A DNA stretch of 30,446 bases from Mobilitalea sp. (GTDB lineage: Bacteria > Bacillota_A > Clostridia > Lachnospirales > Lachnospiraceae), in contig JARKQP010000065.1 of assembly GCA_029974875.1 (NCBI GenBank), positions 1 through 30,446 on the forward strand, read 5' to 3'. The translations under genes were made by a program, and so were the position numbers. The notes beneath the pieces were generated by a model that made no database searches, was not told the origin of the DNA, and saw only the letters and a program-made list of their open reading frames with translations. Positions 22,564 to 30,446 of this stretch are shown here, in pieces (position 1 is the stretch's first letter; every line of letters begins with the position of its first letter).

Positions 22564-23769
22564 TTATGCCGGAGTCTCACCTGCGTGTGCAATTTTTTTA
22601 CGATTTAAAATAACCATTACCAAAGCCATGGCAACTGGGATAATCATAACCCTCCACATCACCTCATACCCAAGGTGTTCCGCCAAGGACCCTGCGATAA
22701 TCGGGCCAACTAGATTGCCTAAATCCTGTCCTATGTAATTTGTAGAACTTCCGGCACCGCGCTTTTCCTTGGGTACACATTTCATGCATAAGGTTTGTAC
22801 AGAAGGTTGGCAAGCCCCATATCCGAATGCAGAAACGAATGCGGCGGCTAAAAACATCCATATATTCGTTGCGTAGCTGATTAACAAAAATGCTGCTGCA
22901 AAGCAGCATAATGCAGGAATGAATATCTTCACCAGTCCGTGCTTATCACCAAATCTTCCGATAAAGGGCCTTGCAAATAACAAGGTTACAGCATATACCG
23001 TAAAGAAGTAACCGATATGTGCACCGGAATTATGTGCTTCTGCATAGATTACCAGGAAGGTGGTGATGTTGTAGTAAGCCATACATAAAAGAAACATCAA
23101 TACCGCAGGCAGGATAGCTTCTCTTGCAATCAAATTATTTACTGTAATCCGATATTTTTTTGTCTTTGTAAAATTATTTCTAATTCTATTTGCAGCTAAT
23201 GCGGCAATTACCATAGTGACAGAGCCCATCAAAAAAGTATGGTTATAACCGACGACCCTCGAAAGTGCCAGCCCTATACTCGGTCCGATGGATTGGCAGA
23301 TTACCTGTGCCAGTGAAAAATAGGATATTCCGGTTCCCAGACGGTCCGGCGGGAGTGTATCCGTCGCAAGGGCAAGGCCGCAGGTTGCCGAAAAAGCCTG
23401 CCCGGCTCCCTGCAACAGTCTGCTGGCCAGTAAAACCGGAATAGAACCTGACACACTGTAGCCGGCGTACGAAGCTGCCATAACCAACATCGCACCGATT
23501 AAAATATATCGTTTGTTGAAGGTATCAATGGCTGGTGCCGCAAAAATCTTGAAGATTAATGCTGTATATGCAAACGAACTGGTAATAAAGCCGATTGTGA
23601 TCGGTGCAGCACCTAAGGATCCGGCATATTTTGCAATAATTGTATTCATCATCTGCTGCCCCATAAACATCAGCATACTGGCTATAAATACACTGATAAA
23701 AGAAGCATTCCATATTTTATCCGGAGCCTTCTTCGCTTCGTCTGCCTTGCTGTCTGATAAACTGATCAT
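22564..23769 (-). CDS. Major facilitator superfamily transporter
   Basis: A 401-residue membrane protein with 12 predicted helices. It starts with ISLSDSKADEAKKAPDK, and the first helix follows near residue 22. Loop 2-3 has the typical DTFNKRY segment, and RLLQGAGQAFSATCGLALAT matches motif of helix 4-5. The central loop (RNNFTKTKKYRI) divides the two halves. Substrate cannot be read from sequence; Firmicutes relatives in sugar or drug operons are common. ATG 23769 follows GGAGAG. It lies 51 bases after the oppF-like gene and 45 before the hydrolase, so it belongs to the operon. An importer and a separate carrier together suggest uptake of the substrate and export of a product, or two related substrates. 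Confidence 0.9.
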   Translation of the reverse strand: MISLSDSKADEAKKAPDKIWNASFISVFIASMLMFMGQQMMNTIIAKYAGSLGAAPITIGFITSSFAYTALIFKIFAAPAIDTFNKRYILIGAMLVMAASYAGYSVSGSIPVLLASRLLQGAGQAFSATCGLALATDTLPPDRLGTGISYFSLAQVICQSIGPSIGLALSRVVGYNHTFLMGSVTMVIAALAANRIRNNFTKTKKYRITVNNLIAREAILPAVLMFLLCMAYYNITTFLVIYAEAHNSGAHIGYFFTVYAVTLLFARPFIGRFGDKHGLVKIFIPALCCFAAAFLLISYATNIWMFLAAAFVSAFGYGACQPSVQTLCMKCVPKEKRGAGSSTNYIGQDLGNLVGPIIAGSLAEHLGYEVMWRVMIIPVAMALVMVILNRKKIAHAGETPA

Positions 23770-23820
23770 TTTTCTCTCCTATTCTTTCCTTTCAATTATA
23801 ACGGCCATCCTGCCTGCCGA

Positions 23821-24780
23821 TTAAAGATGATTGATTTCCTTTGCCCTGCAGCAGGAAACATAGTGATTGGGGAGAACCTCCTCCAGCCGCTGCGGTTCCT
23901 GACAACGTTCACAGGCATAGGGGCATCTTGTTGCGAACCGGCATCCTGGCTTAGGATTAATCGGAGAGGTGATCTCGCCCTTAAGAATGATCCGCTCCCT
24001 TTTTGTATGGATGTCAACGGAAGGGAGCGCCGATAATAATGCCTTCGAATAAGGATGCAGCTGATTGACAAATAGCTCTTTGGATGGACTGGTTTCTACC
24101 AACTGCCCCAGGTACATTACGCAAATATCATGGGAAATATGGCGAACTACTGATAGATCATGGGTAATAAACATATAAGTCAGTTTCTTCTGATCCTGAA
24201 GATCCATTAGCAGGTTAAGAATCTGTGCCTGAATGGACACGTCAAGGGCAGAAACTGGTTCATCACATACGATAAATTTAGGATTTAGGGATAACGCACG
24301 GCCAATACCGACTCTCTGCCTCCTCCCTCCGTCAAGTTCATGAGGATAGGCGTTTCGCAAGCGCTTCTCAATCCCTACAAAATCCATGATACGGACAGTT
24401 TCGCTTTCCAGCTCGCTTTGACTCTGAAAACGTTTTGATAGCTTCAGTGGTTCCTGTATGGTTGACTTTACAGTCATACGCGGATTTAATGAGGAATATG
24501 GATCTTGAAATATGATTTGCATTTCTTCACGTAGCTGCCGCAATTGGTTATCTTTGACCTTCGTAACATCCTTTCCTTCAAAAAATATGGAACCAGCCGT
24601 ACTTTCAAGGAGATGGATCATCGTGCGTCCCAAGGTTGATTTGCCGCATCCCGATTCGCCTACAACACCCATCGTCTTACCGGCCTCAATTTTAAATGAT
24701 ACACCATCAATTGCATGAACCTTACCTTTGGGCGAATCGAAATATTTTTTTAAATCTCTCGCTTCTATTAATGCAGCCAT
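23821..24780 (-). CDS. oppF: Oligopeptide-type ABC transporter ATPase, OppF-like
   Basis: A 319-residue nucleotide-binding subunit. Walker A is GESGCGKST (about 42-50), the Q-loop is in MQIIFQDPYSSLNPRM, and Walker B is FIVCDEPVSALD. The C-terminal oligo-permease extension carries the cysteine-rich CRFATRCPYACERC. The signature is ELDGGRRQRVG, where most relatives have SGGQ. The change is known in Clostridia relatives as far as I recall. ATG 24780 is chosen over a longer frame to 24807 because GGAGGAG stands before it, one base after the oppD stop, so the two ATPases are translationally coupled and form a heterodimer. Confidence 0.93.
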   Translation of the reverse strand: MAALIEARDLKKYFDSPKGKVHAIDGVSFKIEAGKTMGVVGESGCGKSTLGRTMIHLLESTAGSIFFEGKDVTKVKDNQLRQLREEMQIIFQDPYSSLNPRMTVKSTIQEPLKLSKRFQSQSELESETVRIMDFVGIEKRLRNAYPHELDGGRRQRVGIGRALSLNPKFIVCDEPVSALDVSIQAQILNLLMDLQDQKKLTYMFITHDLSVVRHISHDICVMYLGQLVETSPSKELFVNQLHPYSKALLSALPSVDIHTKRERIILKGEITSPINPKPGCRFATRCPYACERCQEPQRLEEVLPNHYVSCCRAKEINHL

Positions 24781-24781
24781 G

Positions 24782-25783
24782 TTACTCCTCCATCTCCTTA
24801 ATCTCATTTATTCTACAGCAACGCACATAATGTCCGAGTTCCAGCTCTGTCATAGAGATAGGCTCATGCCTGCATTCCTTGGCGGCAAAGGGACATCTTG
24901 GATGAAAGGAACATCCCTCCGGAAGATGATTAGGATCCGGGGGAAGACCTTCAATAGGATTGAGTCTTCTTACGTCCTTACTGAGATCCGGCAAAGCATT
25001 GAACAATCCTTTTGTATACGGATGACTGGGCTGGTCAAAAATCATCTCCCTTAAACCATATTCTATAATCCGTCCGGCATATACGACCGCCACATCGTCG
25101 CTAACCTCCGCAACTACTCCCAAATCGTGGGTTATCATTATCATAGCGGTGTTAAATTTGGCTTTCAGCTCTTTAATCATTTCCAGAACCTGTGCCTGAA
25201 TTGTAACATCCAAAGCGGTGGTAGGCTCATCTGCCAGAAGCAGCTCAGGGCTGCAGGCCAATGCCATGGCAATTACAACACGCTGCTTCATACCCCCTGA
25301 AAATTGATGAGGATAATCGTTGACCCGGTCATCGGATATTCCGACCATATTGAGCATATCACAGGCGCGGCTAAAAGCCTCCGCCCTGCTTATCTTATTG
25401 TGCTGCCGTATTCCTTCCGCAATCTGCTCCCCTATCCGCTTCACCGGATTCAGAGCGGTCATGGGATCCTGAAAAATCATGGATATTTTATTTTCGCGGA
25501 TTTTTCGCATTTTCTCTTCCTTGATGCTTAGGATATCCTCGCCCTCTAGATAAATCTGCCCGGCCGGGATTCTGGAGGGAGGATTGGGTAATACCCGCAA
25601 TATCGCTTTTGCAATTGATGTTTTACCGGCTCCGGTCTCGCCTACAAGAGCGAGCGTTCTGCCATGCTCCAGGCTGAAGGAAACTCCATTGACCGCATGG
25701 ACCACCTCTCCCTCCATGGTGTATTCCACCACAAGATCCTTTACCGAAAGAAATGATGTTGTATCTGTCTTGTTCTTTTTCAT
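24782..25783 (-). CDS. oppD: Oligopeptide-type ABC transporter ATPase, OppD-like
   Basis: A 333-residue ATPase that pairs with OppF. Walker A is GETGAGKTS, the signature is FSGGMKQRVVIAMAL, and Walker B is LLLADEPTTALD. The C-terminal region has CSFHPRCPFAAKEC, the cysteine group usual in this subfamily, which in some members binds an Fe-S cluster. ATG 25783 has GGAGACAC about 11 bases upstream. The gene starts 17 bases after the oppC gene and ends one base before the oppF start. Confidence 0.93.
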   Translation of the reverse strand: MKKNKTDTTSFLSVKDLVVEYTMEGEVVHAVNGVSFSLEHGRTLALVGETGAGKTSIAKAILRVLPNPPSRIPAGQIYLEGEDILSIKEEKMRKIRENKISMIFQDPMTALNPVKRIGEQIAEGIRQHNKISRAEAFSRACDMLNMVGISDDRVNDYPHQFSGGMKQRVVIAMALACSPELLLADEPTTALDVTIQAQVLEMIKELKAKFNTAMIMITHDLGVVAEVSDDVAVVYAGRIIEYGLREMIFDQPSHPYTKGLFNALPDLSKDVRRLNPIEGLPPDPNHLPEGCSFHPRCPFAAKECRHEPISMTELELGHYVRCCRINEIKEMEE

Positions 25784-25800
25784 AATTTATGTGTCTCCTA

Positions 25801-26703
25801 TTACTTATTAAGCTTTGGATCAAGGGCATCCCGAACGGCATCACCGATCAGATTAAATGCCATTACCGTTACCATGATAAATATACCCGGGCAAAGCATC
25901 AGATAAGGATACTGGCGTACATAGGATCTTGCATCTGACAGCATTGCGCCCCATTCGGGAAGCGGGGGTTGAACTCCAAGTCCGATATAACTTAAAGTTG
26001 CAGAGACAATCAGCCCTCCTGCAATCGCCAGGGTGCAATGCACGATAAACGGCGTTATGGCATTGGGGATAACATGCCGGAATATAATTCTGGCATTTCT
26101 GCAATTGATCGATTCGGCGGCCTCCACATATTCCAGTCCGCGGATTGAAAGAATATTGGCGCGAATTGTTCTGGCAAAATTGGGAATACCGCCAATCCCT
26201 ACTGCCAGAACCGTCTTAAAAAAGCCCGCACCCAAGGCAGAGGAAATACAGATCGCAAGTAATACCTGCGGAATGGCGTGGAAGGTATCCAGGGAACGCA
26301 TGATGATGTTATCCACCTTGCCTCCGAAGAATCCGGCAACAGATCCGAATATCAATCCGCCGGTGGCAGATATGGCAACAGATACAATTCCGATAGAAAG
26401 AGAGAACCTTCCTCCGTATAAAATTCTTGACAGGATATCTCTTCCCATGGAATCCGTTCCCAGCCAATGCTCACCTGACGGAAATGCAAATGCATTCTGA
26501 AGATTCATCTCTCCATAGGAATACCTGCTGATATAAGGCGCCAGAATTGCTAATACTGCTAAGATCAACAAGACCGCAAGACCGAGCATCGCTTCCTTAC
26601 GGCGAAGCATTCTTCTGGCAAAAATCTCCAGCATTGTTTCACTTTTTTTCTTTCTATTGCTTTCAACCACGGATACAGAATTATTTATCGTTTTATTTTC
26701 CAT
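25801..26703 (-). CDS. oppC: Oligopeptide-type ABC transporter permease, OppC-like
   Basis: A 300-residue inner-membrane permease. A cytoplasmic N-terminus rich in Lys and Arg leads to the first helix (AMLGLAVLLILAVLAILAP). The domain after it includes the HWLGTDSMGRDILSRILYG motif of the OppC N-terminal region. The EAA coupling segment is EYVEAAESINC...IIFRHVIPN. ATG 26703 is preferred over the longer frame to 26790 because it follows AGGAG and matches the usual length. Its start overlaps the end of the oppB gene by 11 bases, so the two are translationally coupled. Confidence 0.93.
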   Translation of the reverse strand: MENKTINNSVSVVESNRKKKSETMLEIFARRMLRRKEAMLGLAVLLILAVLAILAPYISRYSYGEMNLQNAFAFPSGEHWLGTDSMGRDILSRILYGGRFSLSIGIVSVAISATGGLIFGSVAGFFGGKVDNIIMRSLDTFHAIPQVLLAICISSALGAGFFKTVLAVGIGGIPNFARTIRANILSIRGLEYVEAAESINCRNARIIFRHVIPNAITPFIVHCTLAIAGGLIVSATLSYIGLGVQPPLPEWGAMLSDARSYVRQYPYLMLCPGIFIMVTVMAFNLIGDAVRDALDPKLNK

Positions 26704-27652
26704 CCTTTTTACTCCTATGCTTATTTTCATAACGAGCTTTGATTCTTGGGTCAACATATGCATAGATAACATCAACAATAAGCATAACAATGCTGAAGGT
26801 TATCGCAGAAAAAATAACCGACCCTTGAACCGCACCATAATCACGATAATTGATTGCCTGTACCATATAAGTACCAATACCAGGAATAGCAAATACATTC
26901 TCAATTACGATTGCTCCTCCCAATAATCCGCTGAACTGTGTACCAGCATAAGTAATAATCGGAATAAGTGAATTTGGGATGATATGTCCCCAAAGAACCT
27001 TTCGTTCACTGACACCCTTTGATCTTGCCGTTGTAACATAATCCGACCGGATACATTCCAGAACACTGGATCTTGTCTGTCTGGCAAATCCCGCAATCCC
27101 TCCGAAAGAATTAGCAATCGCAGGCAGAATATAAAACTCAATTCCACCGATACCATAGGAAGGAAGAATACCCAGCTTCATGGCAAACAGCAAAACCAGC
27201 AAAATAGCAAGCCAGAAGGAGGGCATAGAGACACCGAACATCGCAATCATCATAGCACTGCGGTCTGAAACAGTATTTTGATGCGTTGCGGCAATAATCC
27301 CTAATGGAATACCAACAGCAACCGATATCACCATACTTACTACAGCCAGGGTGAAAGTACGGGGAAAACGCATCAGCATGTCGGCCGTTACATCGGAGCC
27401 ATATTGAAAAGAAGTTCCCAAATCAAACCTGAAAAACACCCCGCTTGCATAATTCCAAAAACGGTGCAGATATGAGCCATCCAGTCCAAGCATTACACGA
27501 GCCTGCTCAATTTCAGCCGGTGTGGCACCCGGACCAAGAATACTGGCAACTGGATCACCTGGTATAAAATACATAATCGTAAATATTAGAAATGTTACTC
27601 CGATAATAACCGGAATCAGCCATACAAGCCTTTTAATGATATATTTTGCCAT
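26693..27652 (-). CDS. oppB: Oligopeptide-type ABC transporter permease, OppB-like
   Basis: A 319-residue permease with the typical start MAKYIIKRLVWLIPVIIGVT, the loop FIPGDPVASILGPGATPAEI, and the EAA coupling segment DYVTTARSKGVSERKVLWGH. The helices fit a six-span OppB. ATG 27652 has GAGG upstream; a GTG at 27664 is possible but overlaps that site. It follows the binding-protein gene after 115 bases holding a stable stem-loop. It ends inside the oppC gene. Confidence 0.93.
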   Translation of the reverse strand: MAKYIIKRLVWLIPVIIGVTFLIFTIMYFIPGDPVASILGPGATPAEIEQARVMLGLDGSYLHRFWNYASGVFFRFDLGTSFQYGSDVTADMLMRFPRTFTLAVVSMVISVAVGIPLGIIAATHQNTVSDRSAMMIAMFGVSMPSFWLAILLVLLFAMKLGILPSYGIGGIEFYILPAIANSFGGIAGFARQTRSSVLECIRSDYVTTARSKGVSERKVLWGHIIPNSLIPIITYAGTQFSGLLGGAIVIENVFAIPGIGTYMVQAINYRDYGAVQGSVIFSAITFSIVMLIVDVIYAYVDPRIKARYENKHRSKKDGK

Positions 27653-27681
27653 ACAGAACCTCACATGAGTACTTTTATCTT

Positions 27682-27717
27682 ATATGCTCCGGCGCGGAAG
27701 CCCGCGCCAGCGCATAT
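27682..27717 (-). promoter_or_regulatory. Intercistronic stem-loop between oppA and oppB
   Basis: ATATGC (27682-27687) pairs with GCATAT (27712-27717), and GGCGCGG (27691-27697) pairs with CCGCGCC (27702-27708) around a 4-base loop. No T run follows on the minus strand. Such G/C-rich stems between a binding-protein gene and its permease genes usually protect the upstream message, so that binding protein is made in excess. Confidence 0.7.
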
Positions 27718-27767
27718 GTCATTTTGTTACTAAGCAAATTTATTTCTAACACGAACGATAGGTTCAA

Positions 27768-29444
27768 TTATTGCGCCTTAATAAATTCCGTATAGTCGCA
27801 TGCGGGTCCAACCAGCTGTCCCCATGGGTGATTAACAAGTTTTATCGTATCAACACCAACTGAGAAGGTATAGGATTGATAGAGTCCGATGGAATATGCA
27901 TTATCATATACATAATCATGTAAGGCTTCTACTGTTCCTTCGTCATGAGTGCTGATATCATGCGCGGCATTGATCAGCTTCTGCAACTTCTCATCCTTTA
28001 CAAAGCATTTAGGTGCCATGCCGTCAGCACCAGCTGCAAATATACCGTCATACACACTAGTTACATAGCATTCGGTTCCCTGGATATACATGTAGATATC
28101 CCATTGTGTCGGATCGTACTGGTAGGATGCGATCAGGGAATTATCATAGGCTAGGATTTCGCAATCAAGACCAAGCGCGATCAACTGGCTCTGAAGAACT
28201 ACTGCGGTATCCTTATACTGCTGATCAACCAGGAAACGTACATGAAGGGGCTTTCCTGTCGCAGGATCAATGCCCTTTGCGTAACCGGCATCTGCCAGTA
28301 ATGTCTTTGCCTTATCAAGATCGTAATCATAATATTCTTCGTTATCCCAAGCCTTGTTATAATCACCACAATCCTGGGATGCCAGATCATTCATAATCTC
28401 GCCATTACCGCGAAGCCCGCCGGCAACAATGTCCTCACGATTAATGGCATAGCTGACCGCCTGACGAAGCGCCAAATTATCCGCAAACAAGCCGCCGTCT
28501 TCAGCCATATTAAAGGATAATACTGTTGTCGTAGAGCTCAAGACCTTATTCACACTGTATCCCTTCACCGGTGTTCCGTCAGGATTCATAAAATAACCAA
28601 TCTCACTGTTACCTGATACCGTGATTAAGTCGTCTTCCTTCATCTGAAGTGCAATCGTGGCCTGAGTCGCTTCTGTTATAACATTATATTTAAACGTATC
28701 AACCTGCTGGTTGGCGGTATAGCTTCTCAGACTCTCATCCTTCTGCCAGTAATTCGGATTCTTCTTCAATGTATAATAAGAACCGGGAACGCATTCCGCC
28801 ACCTGATATGCACCTGTCGTAATAGGCGTTGTCGAAAATTTATCTTTGTTTGTTTCATAGGTATCCTTGTCAACAATACAGCACTGTGCAAATATGTATT
28901 CAATTGCACCGACTGTGGTTGTTTTCAGCTTGATTTCTAAGTTATAATCGTCAATCACCTTTGCCGATTCCATATAATTAGTAAATCTGGTGTAATTTCC
29001 CGAGGTGGACATACCGTTTAAGCAATATACCACATCGTCCGCTGTAATTTGATTACCTGCAGCATCATATACATAGTCGTATATCTCAATGTCAAAGGTT
29101 ACATCATCAACCTGAGTGATATTCTTGGCAATTACCCACTGCATCTTATCCCAGCTTGTTCCAAAGTCCTTAAATATCGCAATATTATCATATACCGCAT
29201 ATCTTAAAAAATTGCGTCCCTGGGTAGGCGGAGCAAACGGATCAAGATCCCCCATTGTTGTGGTCATTGCGATATCTACGACTACCTCGCCACCTTTCGT
29301 ACTGTTCGATTCTGCCACTCCCGTCGGAGATGATGTGTTAGTGTCCGTATTTGTATTACCACCGCTGTCTTTTGATGAGCATCCTATCAGACCGGCCATC
29401 ATTGCACTAACCACAATTGCAACCAATACTTTTTTCATCTTCAT
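27768..29444 (-). CDS. oppA: Family 5 extracellular solute-binding lipoprotein, OppA/DppA-like
   Basis: A 558-residue lipoprotein. The signal peptide VLVAIVVSAMMAGLIGCSSK has a lipobox LIGC with the lipidated cysteine at C22. An Asn/Thr/Ser-rich linker follows. The mature part has the family blocks VVVDIAMTTTMGDLDPFAPP, TYTLKKNPNYW-like YYTLKKNPNYW, LRQAVSYAINREDIV and AKTLLADAGYAKGIDPATGK. Family 5 proteins bind peptides, but also sugars and glycosides, nickel or opines, so the ligand is open. ATG 29444 follows GGAGGG. It opens the operon with oppBCDF-like genes, an MFS gene and a hydrolase, and diverges from a GntR gene. Confidence 0.93.
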   Translation of the reverse strand: MKMKKVLVAIVVSAMMAGLIGCSSKDSGGNTNTDTNTSSPTGVAESNSTKGGEVVVDIAMTTTMGDLDPFAPPTQGRNFLRYAVYDNIAIFKDFGTSWDKMQWVIAKNITQVDDVTFDIEIYDYVYDAAGNQITADDVVYCLNGMSTSGNYTRFTNYMESAKVIDDYNLEIKLKTTTVGAIEYIFAQCCIVDKDTYETNKDKFSTTPITTGAYQVAECVPGSYYTLKKNPNYWQKDESLRSYTANQQVDTFKYNVITEATQATIALQMKEDDLITVSGNSEIGYFMNPDGTPVKGYSVNKVLSSTTTVLSFNMAEDGGLFADNLALRQAVSYAINREDIVAGGLRGNGEIMNDLASQDCGDYNKAWDNEEYYDYDLDKAKTLLADAGYAKGIDPATGKPLHVRFLVDQQYKDTAVVLQSQLIALGLDCEILAYDNSLIASYQYDPTQWDIYMYIQGTECYVTSVYDGIFAAGADGMAPKCFVKDEKLQKLINAAHDISTHDEGTVEALHDYVYDNAYSIGLYQSYTFSVGVDTIKLVNHPWGQLVGPACDYTEFIKAQ

Positions 29445-29486
29445 TTTTTTCCCTCCATATTTTTTCTTTTTTTAAGAGATATGTAT

Positions 29487-29757
29487 AAGATACCTTTTCA
29501 CCCGATATACTTCTATTTTGGCTGTATAAACATATCTAATACATCTCTATTAATATAATACACTTTTATTATGATTTGTCAATAATATTTGTGGAATTTT
29601 TCAAAATGCAAAATCCAGACACTATATCTCTTGTTGACTATTATTAATTTTCTTTCTGCATTCACCAAAATACATATTTAAAACATATTATTTTTATTAA
29701 TTTTTATATAATTTATCACAATTATTTATTTATTACAACTTGTATTAAAGGTATCTT
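29487..29757. promoter_or_regulatory. Candidate GntR operators in the divergent intergenic region
   Basis: AAGATACCTTT at 29487-29497 is the exact reverse complement of AAAGGTATCTT at 29747-29757. The first also lies within GTATAAGATAC (29483-29493), a 4-3-4 palindrome. A third related copy, GTATCTTTT, is at 29804-29812, over the -10 box of the regulator gene. One copy is near each divergent gene, as expected if the GntR protein controls both. The remainder of 29445-29863 is very A/T-rich and has no gene. Confidence 0.5.
29555..29582 (-). promoter_or_regulatory. Sigma-A promoter of the opp operon
   Basis: On the minus strand TTGACA (29582-29577) and TATTAT (29560-29555) are 16 bp apart. The start near 29548 leaves a leader of about 100 bases before ATG 29444. 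This leader contains the candidate operator at 29483-29497. Confidence 0.62.
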
Positions 29758-29781
29758 TTTATTACACATTTATAATACCTA

Positions 29782-29810
29782 TTGACATTCAAAGAAACAT
29801 GTTGTATCTT
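29782..29810 (+). promoter_or_regulatory. Sigma-A promoter of the GntR gene
   Basis: TTGACA (29782-29787) and TATCTT (29805-29810) are 17 bp apart. The -10 box overlaps a GTATCTTTT copy, so the regulator may repress itself. Confidence 0.6.
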
Positions 29811-29863
29811 TTAATTAAATGATTTCCATTCTATCTACTATAAATGCTTGGAGGAATTTAAAG

Positions 29864-30446
29864 ATGAGCAAAGGTGAACATGCATTAAAATATACATCTA
29901 TTTATCATGATGTGAAGGGAGCTATTCTGAATGAAAAATATCCGCCCGGAACTCTTTTACCGCCCGAAAACGAATTAATGAAGTTATATAATGCAAGCCG
30001 TACCACAATTCGGCGTGCAATCGCAATGCTGCAAGATGAGGGCTTCGTAAGTGTACAGCAAGGACATGGTACCGAGATTCTTAACCACAACAGCTTTTCT
30101 CCTATTTACAATTATCAAAAATTCTATAATATTATTAATGTTTCCAGCAAATCCTTGATCGAGGGAGAATCAACCTCTCAGGCAGCGGTGATTGATATCG
30201 TGCCTACAGAGATTAAAGTTGCCAAATCGCTTGGAATAGAATTAGGTGCCGACGTCTTTCGCATCCAAAGAGTAAAAATGATTGGCGAAATCATCTTCAC
30301 TTATGTCGTGAGCTATGTTCCATGCAACCTGGCACCCGGTCTTGAAAGTTTTAGCGGAAAGATGTTCACTCTATACCATTGTTTAAGGGACAACTACAAT
30401 TTGTCGTTAACTCACGCCGAAGAAACTATCTCAGCCTGCATATCGG
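29864..30446 (+). CDS. GntR-family regulator, HutC/UTRA subfamily (3' end outside window)
   Basis: The first 194 codons are visible. Residues 8-75 form the GntR winged helix: YTSIYHDVKGAILNEKYPPG, then LPPENELMKLYNASRTTIRR and the wing VQQGHGTEI. The effector domain of the UTRA (chorismate-lyase-like) fold begins near residue 95: VAKSLGIELGADVFRIQRVK is its usual first block, and FTYVVSYVPCNLAPGLESF matches the later one. HutC-type members typically bind sugars, sugar phosphates or amino acids. ATG 29864 follows GGAGGA at a good distance. It diverges from the opp operon and probably controls it. Confidence 0.9.
   Translation, partial: MSKGEHALKYTSIYHDVKGAILNEKYPPGTLLPPENELMKLYNASRTTIRRAIAMLQDEGFVSVQQGHGTEILNHNSFSPIYNYQKFYNIINVSSKSLIEGESTSQAAVIDIVPTEIKVAKSLGIELGADVFRIQRVKMIGEIIFTYVVSYVPCNLAPGLESFSGKMFTLYHCLRDNYNLSLTHAEETISACIS

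Noticed and set aside
24300..24345. Loss of function in the OppF-like ATPase because its signature is LDGGR, not LSGGQ
   Set aside because: Walker A, Walker B and the rest are intact, and I recall the same variant from related Clostridia, so it is probably a normal lineage variant.

Overview
The window looks like the chromosome of an anaerobic Clostridia bacterium, most likely a Lachnospiraceae relative. The reasons are Gram-positive ribosome-binding sites, sigma-A promoters, an S-layer-homology surface protein, Opp-type transporters with lipoprotein binding protein, and MerR, GntR and TetR regulators of the Firmicutes type. From about 2.8 to 29.4 kb every gene lies on the minus strand. I see no tRNA, rRNA, CRISPR array or intact transposase.

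Layout. (1) 1-550: 5' part of a MerR regulator with a long-spacer promoter. (2) 700-2631, plus strand: an arsenic-resistance operon of arsR, an ACR3-type efflux gene cut by an in-frame amber stop, and arsC. (3) 2841-9032: a very large secreted surface protein with a beta-helix, about 14 propeller blades, Ig-like domains, three SLH domains and cell-wall-binding repeats. (4) 9.4-12.1 kb: a lincosamide nucleotidyltransferase, then a TetR gene translationally coupled to a phytoene-desaturase-like FAD enzyme. (5) 12.3-14.65 kb: a two-component pair, a LytS-like histidine kinase and a response regulator with a SARP/BTAD output. (6) 15.0-16.45 kb: a two-gene operon that looks like the alpha and beta subunits of a C-glycoside deglycosidase. 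(7) 16.6-21.2 kb: a cysteine desulfurase, a GyrI-like gene with an internal stop, a PhnB-like VOC protein, and a decayed chemotaxis receptor ending at an IS-like terminus. (8) 21.3-29.4 kb: a seven-gene operon (oppABCDF-like transporter, MFS transporter, alpha/beta hydrolase) divergent from a GntR/UTRA regulator that runs off the right edge.

How the genes may work together. The GntR regulator probably controls the transport operon through repeated sites in the shared intergenic region. The ABC importer, MFS carrier and esterase-like hydrolase suggest uptake and trimming of an acylated or glycosylated compound. The nearby C-glycoside deglycosidase pair makes a plant C-glycoside an attractive substrate. 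This link is inference: the two units are 5 kb apart, and the sugar-oxidising enzyme that known systems need is not in this window.

The region between 17.9 and 21.2 kb shows decay. It has a nonsense codon, frameshifts, a deletion and a solitary IS-like end. With the amber stop in the arsenite pump, three normally conserved genes are interrupted in 30 kb. That is either real gene loss or sequence error.
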